Shown: positions 10,567-23,289 of the stretch, piece by piece
Layout: each line of letters opens with the position of its first letter
How positions within the stretch are numbered: the first letter of the stretch is position 1
Assembly (NCBI GenBank): GCA_037957365.1
Contig: JARHVA010002004.1
Span: 1,274,501 to 1,338,500 of the forward strand
Reading direction: 5' to 3'
From: Torreya grandis
Taxonomy: Eukaryota > Streptophyta > Pinopsida > Cupressales > Taxaceae
DNA length: 64,000 nucleotides
Program-made: the position numbers and the translations under genes
Notes under the pieces: model-generated
Seen by the model: only the letters and a program-made list of their open reading frames with translations
Databases searched by the model: none
What the model was told of the DNA's origin: nothing

Positions 10567-13500
10567 TCACCACTTGGATTTTTGTTGGTGATTTTACCAT
10601 TTCCTATCGATCAAACCTCCAAAATGGCACCATAATGACCCCTTGCAAGGTAATCAAAACCATGGGTCCATACTACAATGTGAGATGTTTACAATTAGAA
10701 TAAAAAAGTTGACACACTATATATCAATGAATGTCAATTTTACATTTTGATGTGGCATGGTTTAAATGAAACATAAGCATAAAAATAAGTCTCAGGGCTT
10801 GTGAGTCCTTTTGCTTAATGAGGTGTAGACAAAATAAAATTAGAGAGAGCAAATTAAGTTCCTTGTTTGTTTCTATGATGATAAATTTGATTTTATTTTG
10901 AACAAATGACTAATTAAATATTTATTTGTAATTAAAATGACAAATTAAAAAATTGGAAGGAAAATTAAAATGAAGGATTTGTTTTTCTCTTTTTAATCTC
11001 TAAATATTTCGAGAAGGATGTATTTTATTTTTGAAAATCCGGGTCTTGCCAAGTTAATTTTAATGTTTGTATATTTTATTAACTTGGTAATCACTCTTAG
11101 AAAAATGTTTTTGTAAATATGAATAATTATCAATATTATAAACATGAAAAATGTTTGTATATTTTATTAACTAGGTAATCACTCTTAAAAAATGTTTTTG
11201 TAAATATGAATAATTAACTATATTATAAACAATATTATAAAAATATTATTAACAATATTGTAAATATGAAAAATGTTTAAATAATAAAAAATATTATAAA
11301 CTTTGTTTTTATTTTGTGTTATCGATATATATGATAACTAGGAAAACTAAAAAAATTAGATTTAATTTCAAATATTAGATAAGCTTTGGTTATATGTCAC
11401 ATAGATACACGAATTACACAAATTTATTATATAAGAGGTACGTATTTTTATTTGGCATATTTCTTTACAACTTTCATATACTTTTTTACAAGTTTAATAT
11501 AATAATACTTTCAATAAGAGTATCTCTTCACCTTGGTTCTATTGTGCTTTTTTTTCCAATATTGGTTTTATACATAATTCAATTTTATATCTATATGAAT
11601 GTATTCAACATTTTTATTTTATATAAAATAATATCATTTGTTTTTAAAATTATACGACATGCAATGATGGAAGTTCATTGTATGTTAATGTAAATTTATT
11701 TATGCTTAGTAACTAATATTTGGAATTGTGGGAATTTGATTTGTGTAGTGAAACGTTTTAATTTTGGTCTTCCAAATTTTTAAAATAGTTTAAGCTTTTT
11801 ATTTTATGGTTGACATCATATTCCTTATATATTTTCTTAACCAACTCTTACTATTTTTTTTACTAATGTTTTTTCTTAAATCAGTGTAAATTTTATACAT
11901 GTAGAATCAATTTCACATATTTTATCACCAAAGAAATTATTTTTCTACAATTTAATTTAACAAACATTTCTTTACAAAGGATTAGAGTGCATCAATACTT
12001 TAGGGTATGGATAGAATATCATTTTAAGAAAATGATTCAAGTTCAAATATATCTTCAAAAAAATGGAGTTCTTTATGCATAACCCTGATAAAAATCATGC
12101 TCCACATTTGTGAGGAAAGATAAGAGACAAAGCCAAATCTAGCCATTATGTTCCTCACCCATAAATATATTTAAATGAGATATATAGTGTTATAAGTTTG
12201 GATGAATCTTACACTTTTTAAAATTTTTGTCAACATGATAATCAAGGAGTTGATAATTATTAACAACAAGACTAAAAAATGGAGGAAATTGTTTCATTGA
12301 CTAAAACGTTTGAAATTGATAATAATAATGATTAGATGGGAAAATAATGCAAAGACAATATTTGGACAAAATATTTTGTGATTTATGACTAATTTTAAAG
12401 TTCGAAGAGGTGTATGAAGATGTAAACCATGGAAAACTTGGAAAATGACATTGTAATAAAGTTGAAAATGGTATAAGTTTTAGTTTTGAAACATAATTGA
12501 TTGGAATTCAATGCAAAGAAAACTAAAGCAAGTTAAGAAATACCTTTAAAAAATAATAATAATTGGAGACACCATAGGGGCTACACCTCCAACATGGAGT
12601 TTTAATGAAGAAATAAATTTCATTATTGAGAAAACTTATAAGCTGATTGGTCTTATGAAATGTTATGATAGAAAATAATGGGTCAATATAAACATGATTG
12701 AAATTTAAAAAGATACAAAATTAAAATCATATAAATAAATTCCTCCTTTTAATATTTGAAAAAAATGAAGTGGTACATATCTAAAAAATTCCTTGAAAAA
12801 ATGTAGAGTTGAAGGAAAACATTTAAAAAGAAGAAGAATGTCCTATGAATATTTGGGAGAAAAAGAATAAAAATATTATGCACTTTAACTTAATTTATAT
12901 TAATAAAACTACTATAATGTGATTTTAGTATCTTTTTTTCAAAGGAACAATATAGAAAAATATTAGAGTGGGTCTATTTATTATTATAATTTTGGTCTAC
13001 GAATATGATGTTTGAACATCCAAAATAAAGTTTTATGGTTATTTTATCAAGTTAATTTACTGATGTAGTTAATTAATATCCACTTACCAAACAATTTAAT
13101 AATATTAAATATGAAACAATAAATATAAACAATCTATTCACATTGAGCAATACATCTTTATGGTACACTATCCTCTCATTATTCTACTTCTAATGAGTAA
13201 ATATGAAATATATATGTGGATAAATAGATTCATCACTCCATCTCAATCCCTTTGTTTGATAAAAGACTATGAATTTCCAAAATACGTTACAATGATAAGA
13301 CTTATAATTTTATACAAATGTATATTTTATAAAAAAAAAATTGTGTAAAGCAAGTATGGGGGAAAATTTTTGGAAGATATTTTGACATATATCTATAAGT
13401 TTTGATTAAAATATAAAACAAGGAGAGAACATTTAGATGAAATATGATGAATGAATAACATGACTACAGTTAATTTGAAATAGTAGAGTTTAAGAATAAC

Positions 13501-14099
13501 ATTAGACTATTACCCTTTTTTTAAACAGAAATTGTATGGAGTTTACAATTGACATTTTCTACTCATTTCTTGTTTTAGTACATGGGTGGGTCCCTTGAAT
13601 GGATGTATTGCTTAGGATGATAATTAAAATAAAATTCAACTTGCACCAGGCTTGTTTATGGTTCAAATATTCAAAACAAAAATACTTTTTCCATATAACT
13701 CTAAATATTATTCTTAACAATAGTTATGAAAAGCACACCACAAATCTTGTTCTATGTTTGTGTTCACATTTTCACTCTTCTTTCTATGCATGTATTTTTA
13801 AACTAACATACGCTTTTATAAATGTTACATCATGTCCAACACTTCATTTTTTCCTATCTTGAATGGGTCACCCACAACCAAAAAAAAACAAATTTGGTGT
13901 AAAACATGTCAGAAAGAGCTTCATTTTTATATACCTCCTCTCTAAAAAAGTTAGATCACTCACAAGAATTAGTGAAGGTAAGCCAATCTTTTTATTTTGT
14001 ACGCATTGGGAGAAAAATTGTAAGAACTCTCAATTGTTTTTTTTATAACTTTAACAAAATAATTGCAAATGTCTTGGTATAAAAAGTACCTCAACTAAA
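10567..14099 (+). repeat. Gypsy 5' internal region A with gag-like remnant
   Basis: It matches 26397-28464 plus 42436-43887 (region B) and 51951-56425 (region C). From about 12095 to 12340 a decayed coding stretch on + corresponds to the better one at 27825-28060. A second conserved stretch near 12575-12660 reads TWSFNEEINFIIEKTYKLIG and has no family I recognise. Relative to region C about 1 kb is missing at about 12870. No reverse transcriptase or RNase H was recognised before the integrase, so this element may be RT-less. Frames at 11394-11693 and 13160-14048 look accidental. Confidence 0.5.
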
Positions 14100-15032
14100 A
14101 AGCATGGGAATCTCATACATGCCCTAGCCCAAGATTTTAAACTTATAATGAACCCATGGCATTTTTTAGTATAGGGATTAGATCTTATTGGAAAAAAATA
14201 CTCCTACCTCATCAGATGGATACAATTTCATTATTAAAACCATAGAGTATTTTACTTAAAGGGTGGAAGTTATGCCACTCATATACACCAAAGGCCTTCA
14301 AATATTTATGTTCAATTTTAATCAAATCATTTTCCGATTTAGAATCCCATAAAAAATCTATCATATAATGGAAAATCATTTATGCATCAGGATGTGGAAG
14401 ACCTATGAAATTGATTTCATGTTGATTAACATTTATCCAGACACTATTAACCTAGGGCAATGGCCAAGTGGAAGCAACAAAAAAAATCCTTATAAAAATA
14501 CTTAAGAATATTGTCAATTATGTTGGAAGAAAATGGCATCTGCAATAATACATTGTACTTTGCTCATATAGGAGTGTTTGAATTCTTACTGGGACCACTC
14601 TATACTCTTTGGTATTAGGAATAGATGCAATCCTTTCTATTGAAATTGAACACCGCTCATTATGTATATCCTTGTGGGGAATCATAATAAATAATGAGTA
14701 TAGAAATAAGTGGCTACATAAAATAGAATTATTGGATGAAAACTGTCAAAATACCCTTGATCAGCTTAGAGCATATCAAAATAATCTCAAAGGCTAATAT
14801 TTTAAGAAAATTCAATCATAAGAACATGAAATTGGTAATTTAGTCCTTAAGGAAAAAAAAAACAACAACAATGATGAATGTAAAAAAAAGGGAAATTTTG
14901 AAGTAAATTGGATTGGGCCTTATGTTATTATTACCAAATTTGAATTAAGCACATATAAAATGGTCACTCTAGATGCAGATGAACTTGATGAGCCAATAGT
15001 TATCATGCATCTAAAACAATTCTATATCTAAT
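14100..15032 (+). pseudogene. Ty3/gypsy (Tat-like) integrase remnant, copy A
   Basis: Plus-strand frames read KHGNLIHALAQ, GLDLIG (first catalytic Asp region), then NGQVEAT-like wording near 14460 (catalytic Glu region), then FGIDAI-type wording at about 14610 and a C-terminal block VNWIGPYVIITKF ending LDADELDEPIVIMHLKQFY before TAA-TAA at 15027-15032. This order and C-terminus resemble plant Tat-lineage integrases (family knowledge; lineage inferred). Frameshifts and stops break it. Copies B and C match at 43888-44820 and 56426-57320. Confidence 0.8.
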
Positions 15033-17394
15033 AAGGCCTAAATTTTTGGATCCTCTATCTAAAAGACCCCATATTTGGGAGAAATCCTATGCATCACTAC
15101 TTTACTATCCATCATTCTTCCTCACCTCTCATCATTTCCATCTTACCATCTGCTCAACTCAACTTCCTTGTGAACCTTATCCTAATGGTGGTTTTAAGCT
15201 ATATGCTTTGAGAATAAAGAGTTATGAGTCTCAAAATGGGTTAGATTAATGCTAAATGTGCAGAGGTGACAACTATGAAAGAGTCATTTAGAAAATATAA
15301 TCCACTCTAAAAATAATATCTCATTCTAACGTCCAAATCTAAATAAAAATCAATTCTTCTAGACGGCTCTTCTCCATATCATCCTTAGTGGCACTAAATT
15401 TTACTTATCCCTTTTCATTACCGTAATAATATACCCTAATATACCCAATAACTTAATAATTAAATAAGGCTTAATCATTATTCCTCCTCTAATATTTATA
15501 ATTCATTTTATAAAAAATTGTAAATAGAATCCTAATTTTTTACCCAGTTCTTGGGATTATAATCATATCAGTTTGATTTTGTCTAAATTGTTGCCAAATT
15601 ATTTTTCCCTATTATCCTTGTACAATATTCTAGGATACTTTGTAGATTATTCATTTTGTGCTAACACCCTCTTATACATGTAATGATTAGTCTTGTCTAT
15701 ATTTGTTTAACCAAGTTCCTTGAACATATTCTTATCATTTTTATTGTAAATAAATTTTCATCCATTTGACACTTTTATACAAAGTAGTTAAATTTTAATT
15801 AGGTCAAAAGTTCATTTTTATTTGGTTAAGTTTGTAAACACTTTATACATTCTTTTAAGTTGTATGTTTTAAAAAAATTTATTACATCATCTTCTTAATA
15901 TATAGATTTAGTCTATTATTCATATGTAAATACTTTTTTATGTTTTAATTAAGTTGTCCTATTAATAGTTATGTTGTGTAACTACTTATTTTAATCTTTT
16001 ATGTTTTTTTAATCCTTTGTAATTACTTTTTATGTAAATTTTTGAATTATCCTTTTAATTATTATATTTTTTAAATATTTGGTTTTGGTCTAGGAATGAG
16101 GATGGCCCTAATTAAGTATCCATTATGAAATTGGAAATGTGGTTAATGAAGTCCCCTCTTAAACTCCCCATGCACTATAAGTCAATGTGACCTCGACTAC
16201 CCAAATGTCATAGGTATATTCTTAACTAAGTACAATAGTAAAACTAGATTTCCAACATTTCAAGTGAATTCTAGATACCACATAACCCGTATCGCCTAAT
16301 CATTAAAATATCCCATTCGACCACCCTAACCTACTAACTAATCCATCCACATCCTTGGTGTAAGAGGGTTTACCCATTATCAATTTATGAGACATATCAT
16401 TATCTCACTAAAGGATAGCCTAACTAAATCTTAGCACATGTCACAAGTTATAACACATTCCATTTCATTATAATATCACATTATATCATTTTATACATTT
16501 AATGAAACATACAAAATAAAACCTAAAATCACATCATCTATCCAAAAACCATGTTGTCTACATCATCATATACATTAAATTAAAGAATACCCATAAAAAA
16601 CATAACCATACATCTTTTCTATACATGTAAATAAATCCTAACATATACATTACATCCAAATCTAATCATATTCTACTTATAATCAATTAAATCTAATATC
16701 TAATCTAACAAATACATAACAATCACATATGCAAAATATACATAAATATGCCATATACCACATTAAATCTTATCATAATCAAATAAATGTTCATGAGTCT
16801 TATAAATAATATATACAATATAATAATTATGTGCATCAATGTGGTAACTCTGAAATACATGTCAAAAGTATAAAAAATGTCTCATCAAACCAAGATCACA
16901 ATAGTCCTAGTTGTCTCCTACCTGATTGATGTACAAAATAAGTAGTTTTGGCCCTATAAGATTGAGATCACTAATCTACCAACACCACACCCTAGTAATG
17001 AATCCTATAGTATTGGGCCTCTCTAGTCAGACATGATATTTGAAAATTCACATATCCTAAGACATGTCTTAGTAATGGTGCATCCCCCTCATCTTGGATC
17101 TACTTAGCTACTTGTAACTTTTCCTTTGATTAGTTGAATAGAGTCTGAATATGACCTATATGACCATGTAGGGATGTTATATGTGATTATATAGATCAAA
17201 TATTACCTATCTAACCCTTTAGGGCTGCTATCTATGTATATGCATCTTGAATCTGACATATTTGACCATATAGATCTAGTATCTATGTATTTGTGGTCCC
17301 AATCTATCCCAATAATGTGGTTAGGGAAGTTAATAACATGCCCATCTAAATATCCTATTAAACTATCTATAATTGTATATCTAACATCTCTAGG
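15033..17394 (+). repeat. Gypsy region between integrase and antisense ORF, copy A
   Basis: Non-coding, collinear with 44821-47217 and 57321-59640. It opens with an AT-rich, T-biased part and continues with an A/C-rich part on +. I see no convincing gene in it; frames such as 15046-15249 are not conserved. Confidence 0.5.
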
Positions 17395-18740
17395 AAATGT
17401 TTATCTCTCTCAGCATTGATCCTAGCCAACTTAGCCACCCTTTTCCTTGCCTCCTACTAAAGAATATCAATCTATTCCAAGTTTTCCACACTAATAGGTG
17501 GCCTAGAAGGCCCCACAACTTTAGTTCCTTTCCCCCTCACTCCATGATCCACTCCACCCACAGCTTGATCACTCTTGTCTATACCATGATCACCCCCATC
17601 AATTACCATCATCCTCACCATATCTCTTATCCCATAGCTATAGCCTCTCTGCCCATCATCTCCTCAATCATTCTTATGCCTGTAGGAGCCTCCATATTTC
17701 CACTCTCCTCTTATGAACATGTGTTCATCTCAATAATATCTATGTTCATCTCTATTTCCACCATCTTTTATAATCTACAATTATTTTGGTATCTTTTATA
17801 GCTATCTAATAATCACATACTATAAGAACTATGTTGTCATCATCTACCAATTCAAATGCCTTCCCAACTATATGCCCCTACTTAGGCTTCTCACTATCAC
17901 TTTTAGAAAATAAATTCTCCTCTCCTAGGAGATCCTACTAATGTCAAAACTATGTTTGCACTCTATTAGAATGATATCTCTCTATGTTGTAATCTTGATA
18001 CCCTATCAAATAACATTTTGTTAGCATATAGGTATAATTTGTATCATCTTCCCATCCCCACTATACCATCCTATACAACATCCAAATAATCTACTCCTCA
18101 ATTAAACTATCTAATGCCTTCTTGTAAAATCTCCTATCACATACATGATCTCTCTTCACTCCTAGAATGATATACCATGTAAATACTAGTAAATAATCAA
18201 GATTATGAACTAATCATGTGCCTAGTGACCTCTTGATTACCAGATTCTCCTAAAATTATAGTTGTATCAATAAAGAGGGTTATAAAATCTCAACTCTTCT
18301 ATATACCCCCATATGAAGCTTCCTATATATTTGGCCCAACATAATATGTCCCCATGCAAAAACTTGATAATCATGCACCATGTCTGCCACTACATCCCAT
18401 AAACTGAGATGAAACTACTGACCACTCTTGTCTAGTAATAATATGCTAGTAATAAGAAAGATGAATACTAGGGTCAACCTATCAATATTATCATTTATGA
18501 AGGCCCTATCAATGTCAATCCATGAATCATGAAATTTGAGCTATATATGTCCACACAATCATGCTCCATTCCCATGACCTCCAACATACTACATATACTC
18601 TCATAGGTAATCATAAAATGTGCCACATGTCCTCCAAAGTCACTGTCATCTCTCTTATAATGAAGTGAAATTTTTTCGTCTTAGAACACAATCTCTCCCC
18701 CAGCATAGTGATGAGAGCCTAGTTTATCTAAATGAATGAC
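17395..18740 (-). pseudogene. Antisense plant mobile domain (PMD) protein remnant, copy A
   Basis: Read on minus from 18740, the frame gives LITMLGERLCSKTKKFHFII, then REMTVTLEDMWHIL, the signature opening of plant mobile domain (PF10536-type) proteins (usual form HxPxGEMTxTLxDVxxLxGLP). Around 18360-18480 it gives LLLDKSGQ, a stop, FHLSLWDVVADM and FAWGHIMLGQIYRKLH, matching the family's DKSG...H..YL and WGxAxLAxLYRxL blocks. A charged tail (EARKRVAKLARINAERDK) lies at about 17400-17460. Several stops are present. PMD proteins occur in host factors such as MAIN/MAIL1 and inside transposable elements; here it lies antisense between integrase and 3' LTR, a usual place for extra ORFs in Tat elements. 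Confidence 0.75.
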
Positions 18741-20179
18741 ATAATTATAATATAATATAGTCTAGTCATGTCTATTACTCTAAAATTAAGTAGCCTCTAT
18801 TGATGCATCTTCTATAATACCAATGGTCATCATAGTTTGGACGCTAGCACACCTAAATATTCCTACACCACCAAACCTATTAGTCCTTAATCACTATGAA
18901 CTGACACCCTAACCTGACTTTATCATATCCCATACCTAACCTAATATCCATACATATTACCATATTATCCCCTTACCCAACTAAGTCTCAATAATAACCT
19001 TCAACAAAATTGCTTATGGTTCCTAACTCTAACTTACAATTTTGGCAAAATAGCTCTTCAATTCTTGTTGTTTTCCAAAATTACTACTCACCACCTATGG
19101 CTTCAAGAAATTGTATGTCACCCTATGTGGTATTTTAAAACTATAGTTCAACTGTCATGGTTTTACAAAAGCACAATTTACTACAAGTGATTTTTCAAAA
19201 CCATGGGTAAGAAGTGCATTACTCCAAATTACATGCATAAAACTATAACTAGGGGCAATAACCGCAGTTATGATTTTGCATTATTCAAATTTACACCTCA
19301 TTAATACCTTAATAATTTTAATTAAAGTACCAAATGACAAACTTACATGGGGTACCTATTACTTATCCTATCATAGCTAGTGATTGGAACTCACAAACTC
19401 TTTATCTATGGTGGGAAGCATGTGGGAATGAAATATATTCTCAATACCTATATAGTGAAATATTACAAAATCCAAGAGTAAAAATTTATTATTTTACCCC
19501 AAAATTTTCTATTTAACCCCCCATAATCCTATTCTTTTCACCTTTTACCCTATTTTTGCCGTGTCAACCCTACTCATTTATCTAAATAACTCATTATGAT
19601 TAACATGTCCATTTATCCATCCTTTAATGGTGTTTATAATAAGTACTCTTCATCCCACAAGTCATTTTAATCATTTTTAGGGGTATAGGCTTCTATTTCC
19701 CTACTCGCTATCAACCATCCCAAGTAAAAACTACATCATGCTAAGTACTTTTAGACTATGTGGGTAGTACTTGTCATCATTTTATTGACCAAATATATCT
19801 TAAACACTAATTCCCATACTTTCCTACCATGGTTACCCCAATATTTTAAATCATGTTCAGCTATGATCCTTGTATAAAATCTATCTATCATCATAAGCCA
19901 ATTATCTTTTATGCTTTCCTTATCTTGTAGCTCTCCCTTACATGGGAATTATCAACAACTCCTTGACTTATTTATCTATCCATTTATTGAACATATGTCT
20001 TGGTCTCACTACCATTCATCTTATACAAATAAAATACTCACCTCTATCCTCGACATTGGTCTTTGTCTAGAATTCATCTAGAGCATTCCATCCCCTCCTC
20101 ATCTTGATCCCCAGCCCATGATCTCTTTTCAAGTGGCCATTCAGTTCATTCCTCTTTACATGCCCCCGCGAGGGGGCAA
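18741..20179 (+). repeat. Gypsy 3' internal region A up to the polypurine tract
   Basis: Collinear with 61011-62577; missing from region B. No gene is supported. It ends with a purine-rich run at about 20168-20179 (GCGAGGGGGCAA) that is the candidate plus-strand polypurine tract; equivalent runs stand at 1199-1210, 4117-4128 and 62566-62577. Confidence 0.45.
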
Positions 20180-21303
20180 TGGTTTTTATTTGATAGACCA
20201 TTACTTCCCACTTCTTCAATCATAATTCCCTTTCAAGTAAGGTCAAATGTATACATATAAATCTTCTCACCCTAACCATTCCACTAATTCTACCATTTAT
20301 TACAATTAATCCCATTAGCATAGTCCTATTTCCTACATCATGCAGACCTTCCTACACTTCCATGCTATAACAATCCCTTGATTATCCAAATAGCATCCCA
20401 TTAAATCACTAATCTCACCCCATTAATTAACCACTTGACAATTTAAAATTCAAAATATTATACCTACCCCTTACTCCACCACCTCCTTTCCCAAGCCAAC
20501 CTATTTGTAGCCTCTACTACACACCTACATCCTTAAAACTCAATAAAACCCCTAAATCAATCCATATTAACCCTTAATCAAATCTAGAAGCTTCTAATAT
20601 TTACATCCTCCTCTAAATTTATATAATTCTCTAAAACTAGAGAATTCTTATGAATGTAAAATTCATTTTAATCCTCTCCCACCACCCTATAAATAACTAA
20701 GCATAGATCTATGTGGAACTAACCTTAAAGCCTTAGAAATTTTAAATGTATATATAAGATCTCTTGTCCTTCATACTCTCATTTCATCCCCATTATTCTA
20801 GCATCCAAGAAGATATCAATCTTTTCATGCTTAGTTGAGATATTGAAGCCAATATTATCAAGCAATCCAACAAGCAAGTCAATAATCCTTAGGGAATCCA
20901 TTTAAACACCTTGTAGGGAAGATAAGAGAAACAAGATGATAGAAAGAATCTTCTTATAATTTCTTATTGCTTCCATATTATCTCACTTTTTATTTTTTTT
21001 TAACTTTTGGGCTATGTTACTATATATAGTATATTGAATCTATAGCTCCAAATTTACAAGCATACACCATCTATTGAAAAATTAACATTAAATGAATGGT
21101 AATTTTTGTAAGCCAAAACCACTCATTCCGAATGACTCACACATCAACAACACTAAATTAAAATACATTCACTATCATTGAAGAAATCATAGAATGATTA
21201 ACATATTGATGTTATTTTAAACAAACAATCAAATCTTGAATAGTAATATAGAACCTAGAATACTAAAATAAACATCCTTTCTTAAAAAAACCTCACTTGT
21301 AAG
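20180..21303 (+). repeat. Left part of a gypsy LTR (block 2), up to the copia insert
   Basis: It starts at the candidate terminus TGGTTTTTATTTGATAGACC after a purine run and ends in GTAAG, the copia target duplication. It is collinear with 62578-63640. It holds a TATA-like box (20749-20758), a perfect TAGAAGCTTCTA palindrome (20585-20596) and an 8-bp inverted repeat (20625-20632 with 20639-20646), all inside a block that is unusually well conserved between copies. Confidence 0.5.
20749..20758 (+). promoter_or_regulatory. TATA-like box in the gypsy LTR
   Basis: TATATATAAG on +, about 570 bp into the inferred LTR and in the orientation of the gypsy element. Copy C has a longer AT run at the same place (about 63085-63100). 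The block is deleted in the LTR at 4129-4614. Confidence 0.4.
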
Positions 21304-21780
21304 TGTTAGGAATATAGAATGCATAACAATTTTTAATAAAATAGAGACGAAAATAAAATGAATGAAACACAACACAAGAAAAATATATATTTAACATAGT
21401 TCACCCAAAATGGGCTACGTTCAAGTAGAAATAGTAAGTTCTTCTCTTATTCAGTCCAATAAAGAAAGGGATAAATTTGTAAGACGTCCACTGCAATTTT
21501 TTCTTCACTCACAATTAGTGTGTCTCCATGTTTACAATTCCCTCATATCAAATGAGGGATACATATTGGGGAAAAAATGCACCAACATAATTTTTCTACT
21601 AGATCAATGACCTAATAGTCAACATCTAAATTTACTATGAAATTATAATATTTTGCAATGCATTTTTCACCCACTTGGACCCCCATGGCGACGTTAGTGG
21701 GGGGGATTTACACCCCCTCTAGCCTAACATCCCCCCTTTTAGGTGCACATTATAATAATATTATGCTCCACCATCCAACA
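21304..21780 (-). repeat. 3' LTR of copia copy 2
   Basis: 477 bp, on + starting TGTTAGGAATATAG and ending CACCATCCAACA. The adjoining ATTTCCCACTTGG reads on minus as a purine-rich tract ending at the LTR, which marks this as the 3' LTR. Confidence 0.85.
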
Positions 21781-22669
21781 ATTTCCCACTTGGAGACCCA
21801 TTGCTGTAACTACACCACAAATCTTCCTTGGGCTTTTATTTGAACTTTAACCCTGACATGTTTATCATATTCATTTTTATACCTAAATACCTATTGAATT
21901 TGAACAAATTTCCAATTTCTCCTTTATGACTACCTTTGTTAGTTTATCTACAAGATTCTCTCTTGTATGAATCTTTTCCAACTTTAGTTGACCATCCTCC
22001 AAAACTGAATGAATGAATTCATACTTGAGTTATATATGTTTGGTTGTTGAATAGAATGCTTATATCTTTTCTAAATGAATCACACATTAAATACCACTAT
22101 GAAACCTACAATCTTTCCTCTTTTACCTCAACTCTTCCATGAACTATTGCATCCAAATCATCTACTTGCTTGTTTTTGTAGATACAACATATTATGGTCT
22201 GTAGTTGACAAATAAACTACTTATACATTTTTTAAATCCAACTAACTATTATGTTACCAATGGTGAATGCAAAACCTATGGTGATCCTCCTACCATCTAA
22301 ATCTCCGACCATGTCTACATCAACATATCCTTGTAGGTTAACATCTCACCCCTTATAGCATAATTATTTATTAGTGGTACCTCTCAAGTACCTGAGAATC
22401 TACTTGAATGTATCCTAATTCTCCTTTCTTTTATTATTCAAAAACCTACTAACAACTCCCACTACATGCACAATGTCCTTTCTCTGGGACACCATAGCAT
22501 ATATTAAACTTCAAACTACTGAATCATAGGGCACTTTAGACATGTAATCGATTTCTTTCTACATTTTAGATTTTTATTATTTGTATAGTTTGAAGTGCCC
22601 TCCCAAATGTGTACTCACTAGTTTTACAGTTTGCATATTAAACCTAAATAAAACCTTCTTTATTTATTC

Positions 22670-22870
22670 TTATTTTGAGAATATCAATGTTCTTTTTTTC
22701 TTATATTTTGTTATTATCATACCAAGTATTTCTTTTAGAGTGCACAAATCCTTCAAAGAAAATGAATTTTCTAGTTTTTCTTTGAGATCATTTATATCAT
22801 GCATGTTAGACCCTAGAATAAGCATGTCATCTACATACAATAAAAAAAATAATATATATGGCATTTTTTA
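22670..22870 (-). pseudogene. Copia reverse transcriptase fragment with intact YVDD
   Basis: A 64-codon open stretch on minus contains LLYVDDMLILGSNMHDINDL, the core RT motif with both catalytic Asp residues, then LKEKLENSFSLKDL and LGMII. It is the longest clean piece of copia RT in the window. Stops bound it on both sides. Confidence 0.85.
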
Positions 22871-23289
22871 ATCTCTAGAAATACACAATGTGGTCAAAAT
22901 GGCATCTACTATAACCTTGATCTATCATAAGCATGTCAAATTTTAAATACCATTTCCTTAGATCTTTCTTTAGGCCATACAAACTCTTAAACCTGCACAC
23001 CATTTTCTCCTTACATTTGACTTTGTATCCCTATTGATTATCCATATACATTTCCTCTTCCAAGTCACCGTGAATGAAATTAGTCATCACATCCAACTAT
23101 TCAAGGTGTAAATCTTCTACTGGTACCAAACATAAAATATATCTGATGGAAGTGATTTGAACAACTGGAGAAAATATTTCATCAAAATCTTGAAATTTTC
23201 TTTGTCTAAACCCCTTTAAAACAAGTATGTCCTTGTACCTCTTTTTTCATCCATCTTCACCGATTAACCTATAAACCCATTTATTTCCT

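Noticed and set aside
17397..17801. 134-codon plus-strand frame, with a counterpart at 47218-47625
   Set aside because: It overlaps the antisense PMD remnant, and the wording conserved between copies is on the minus strand.
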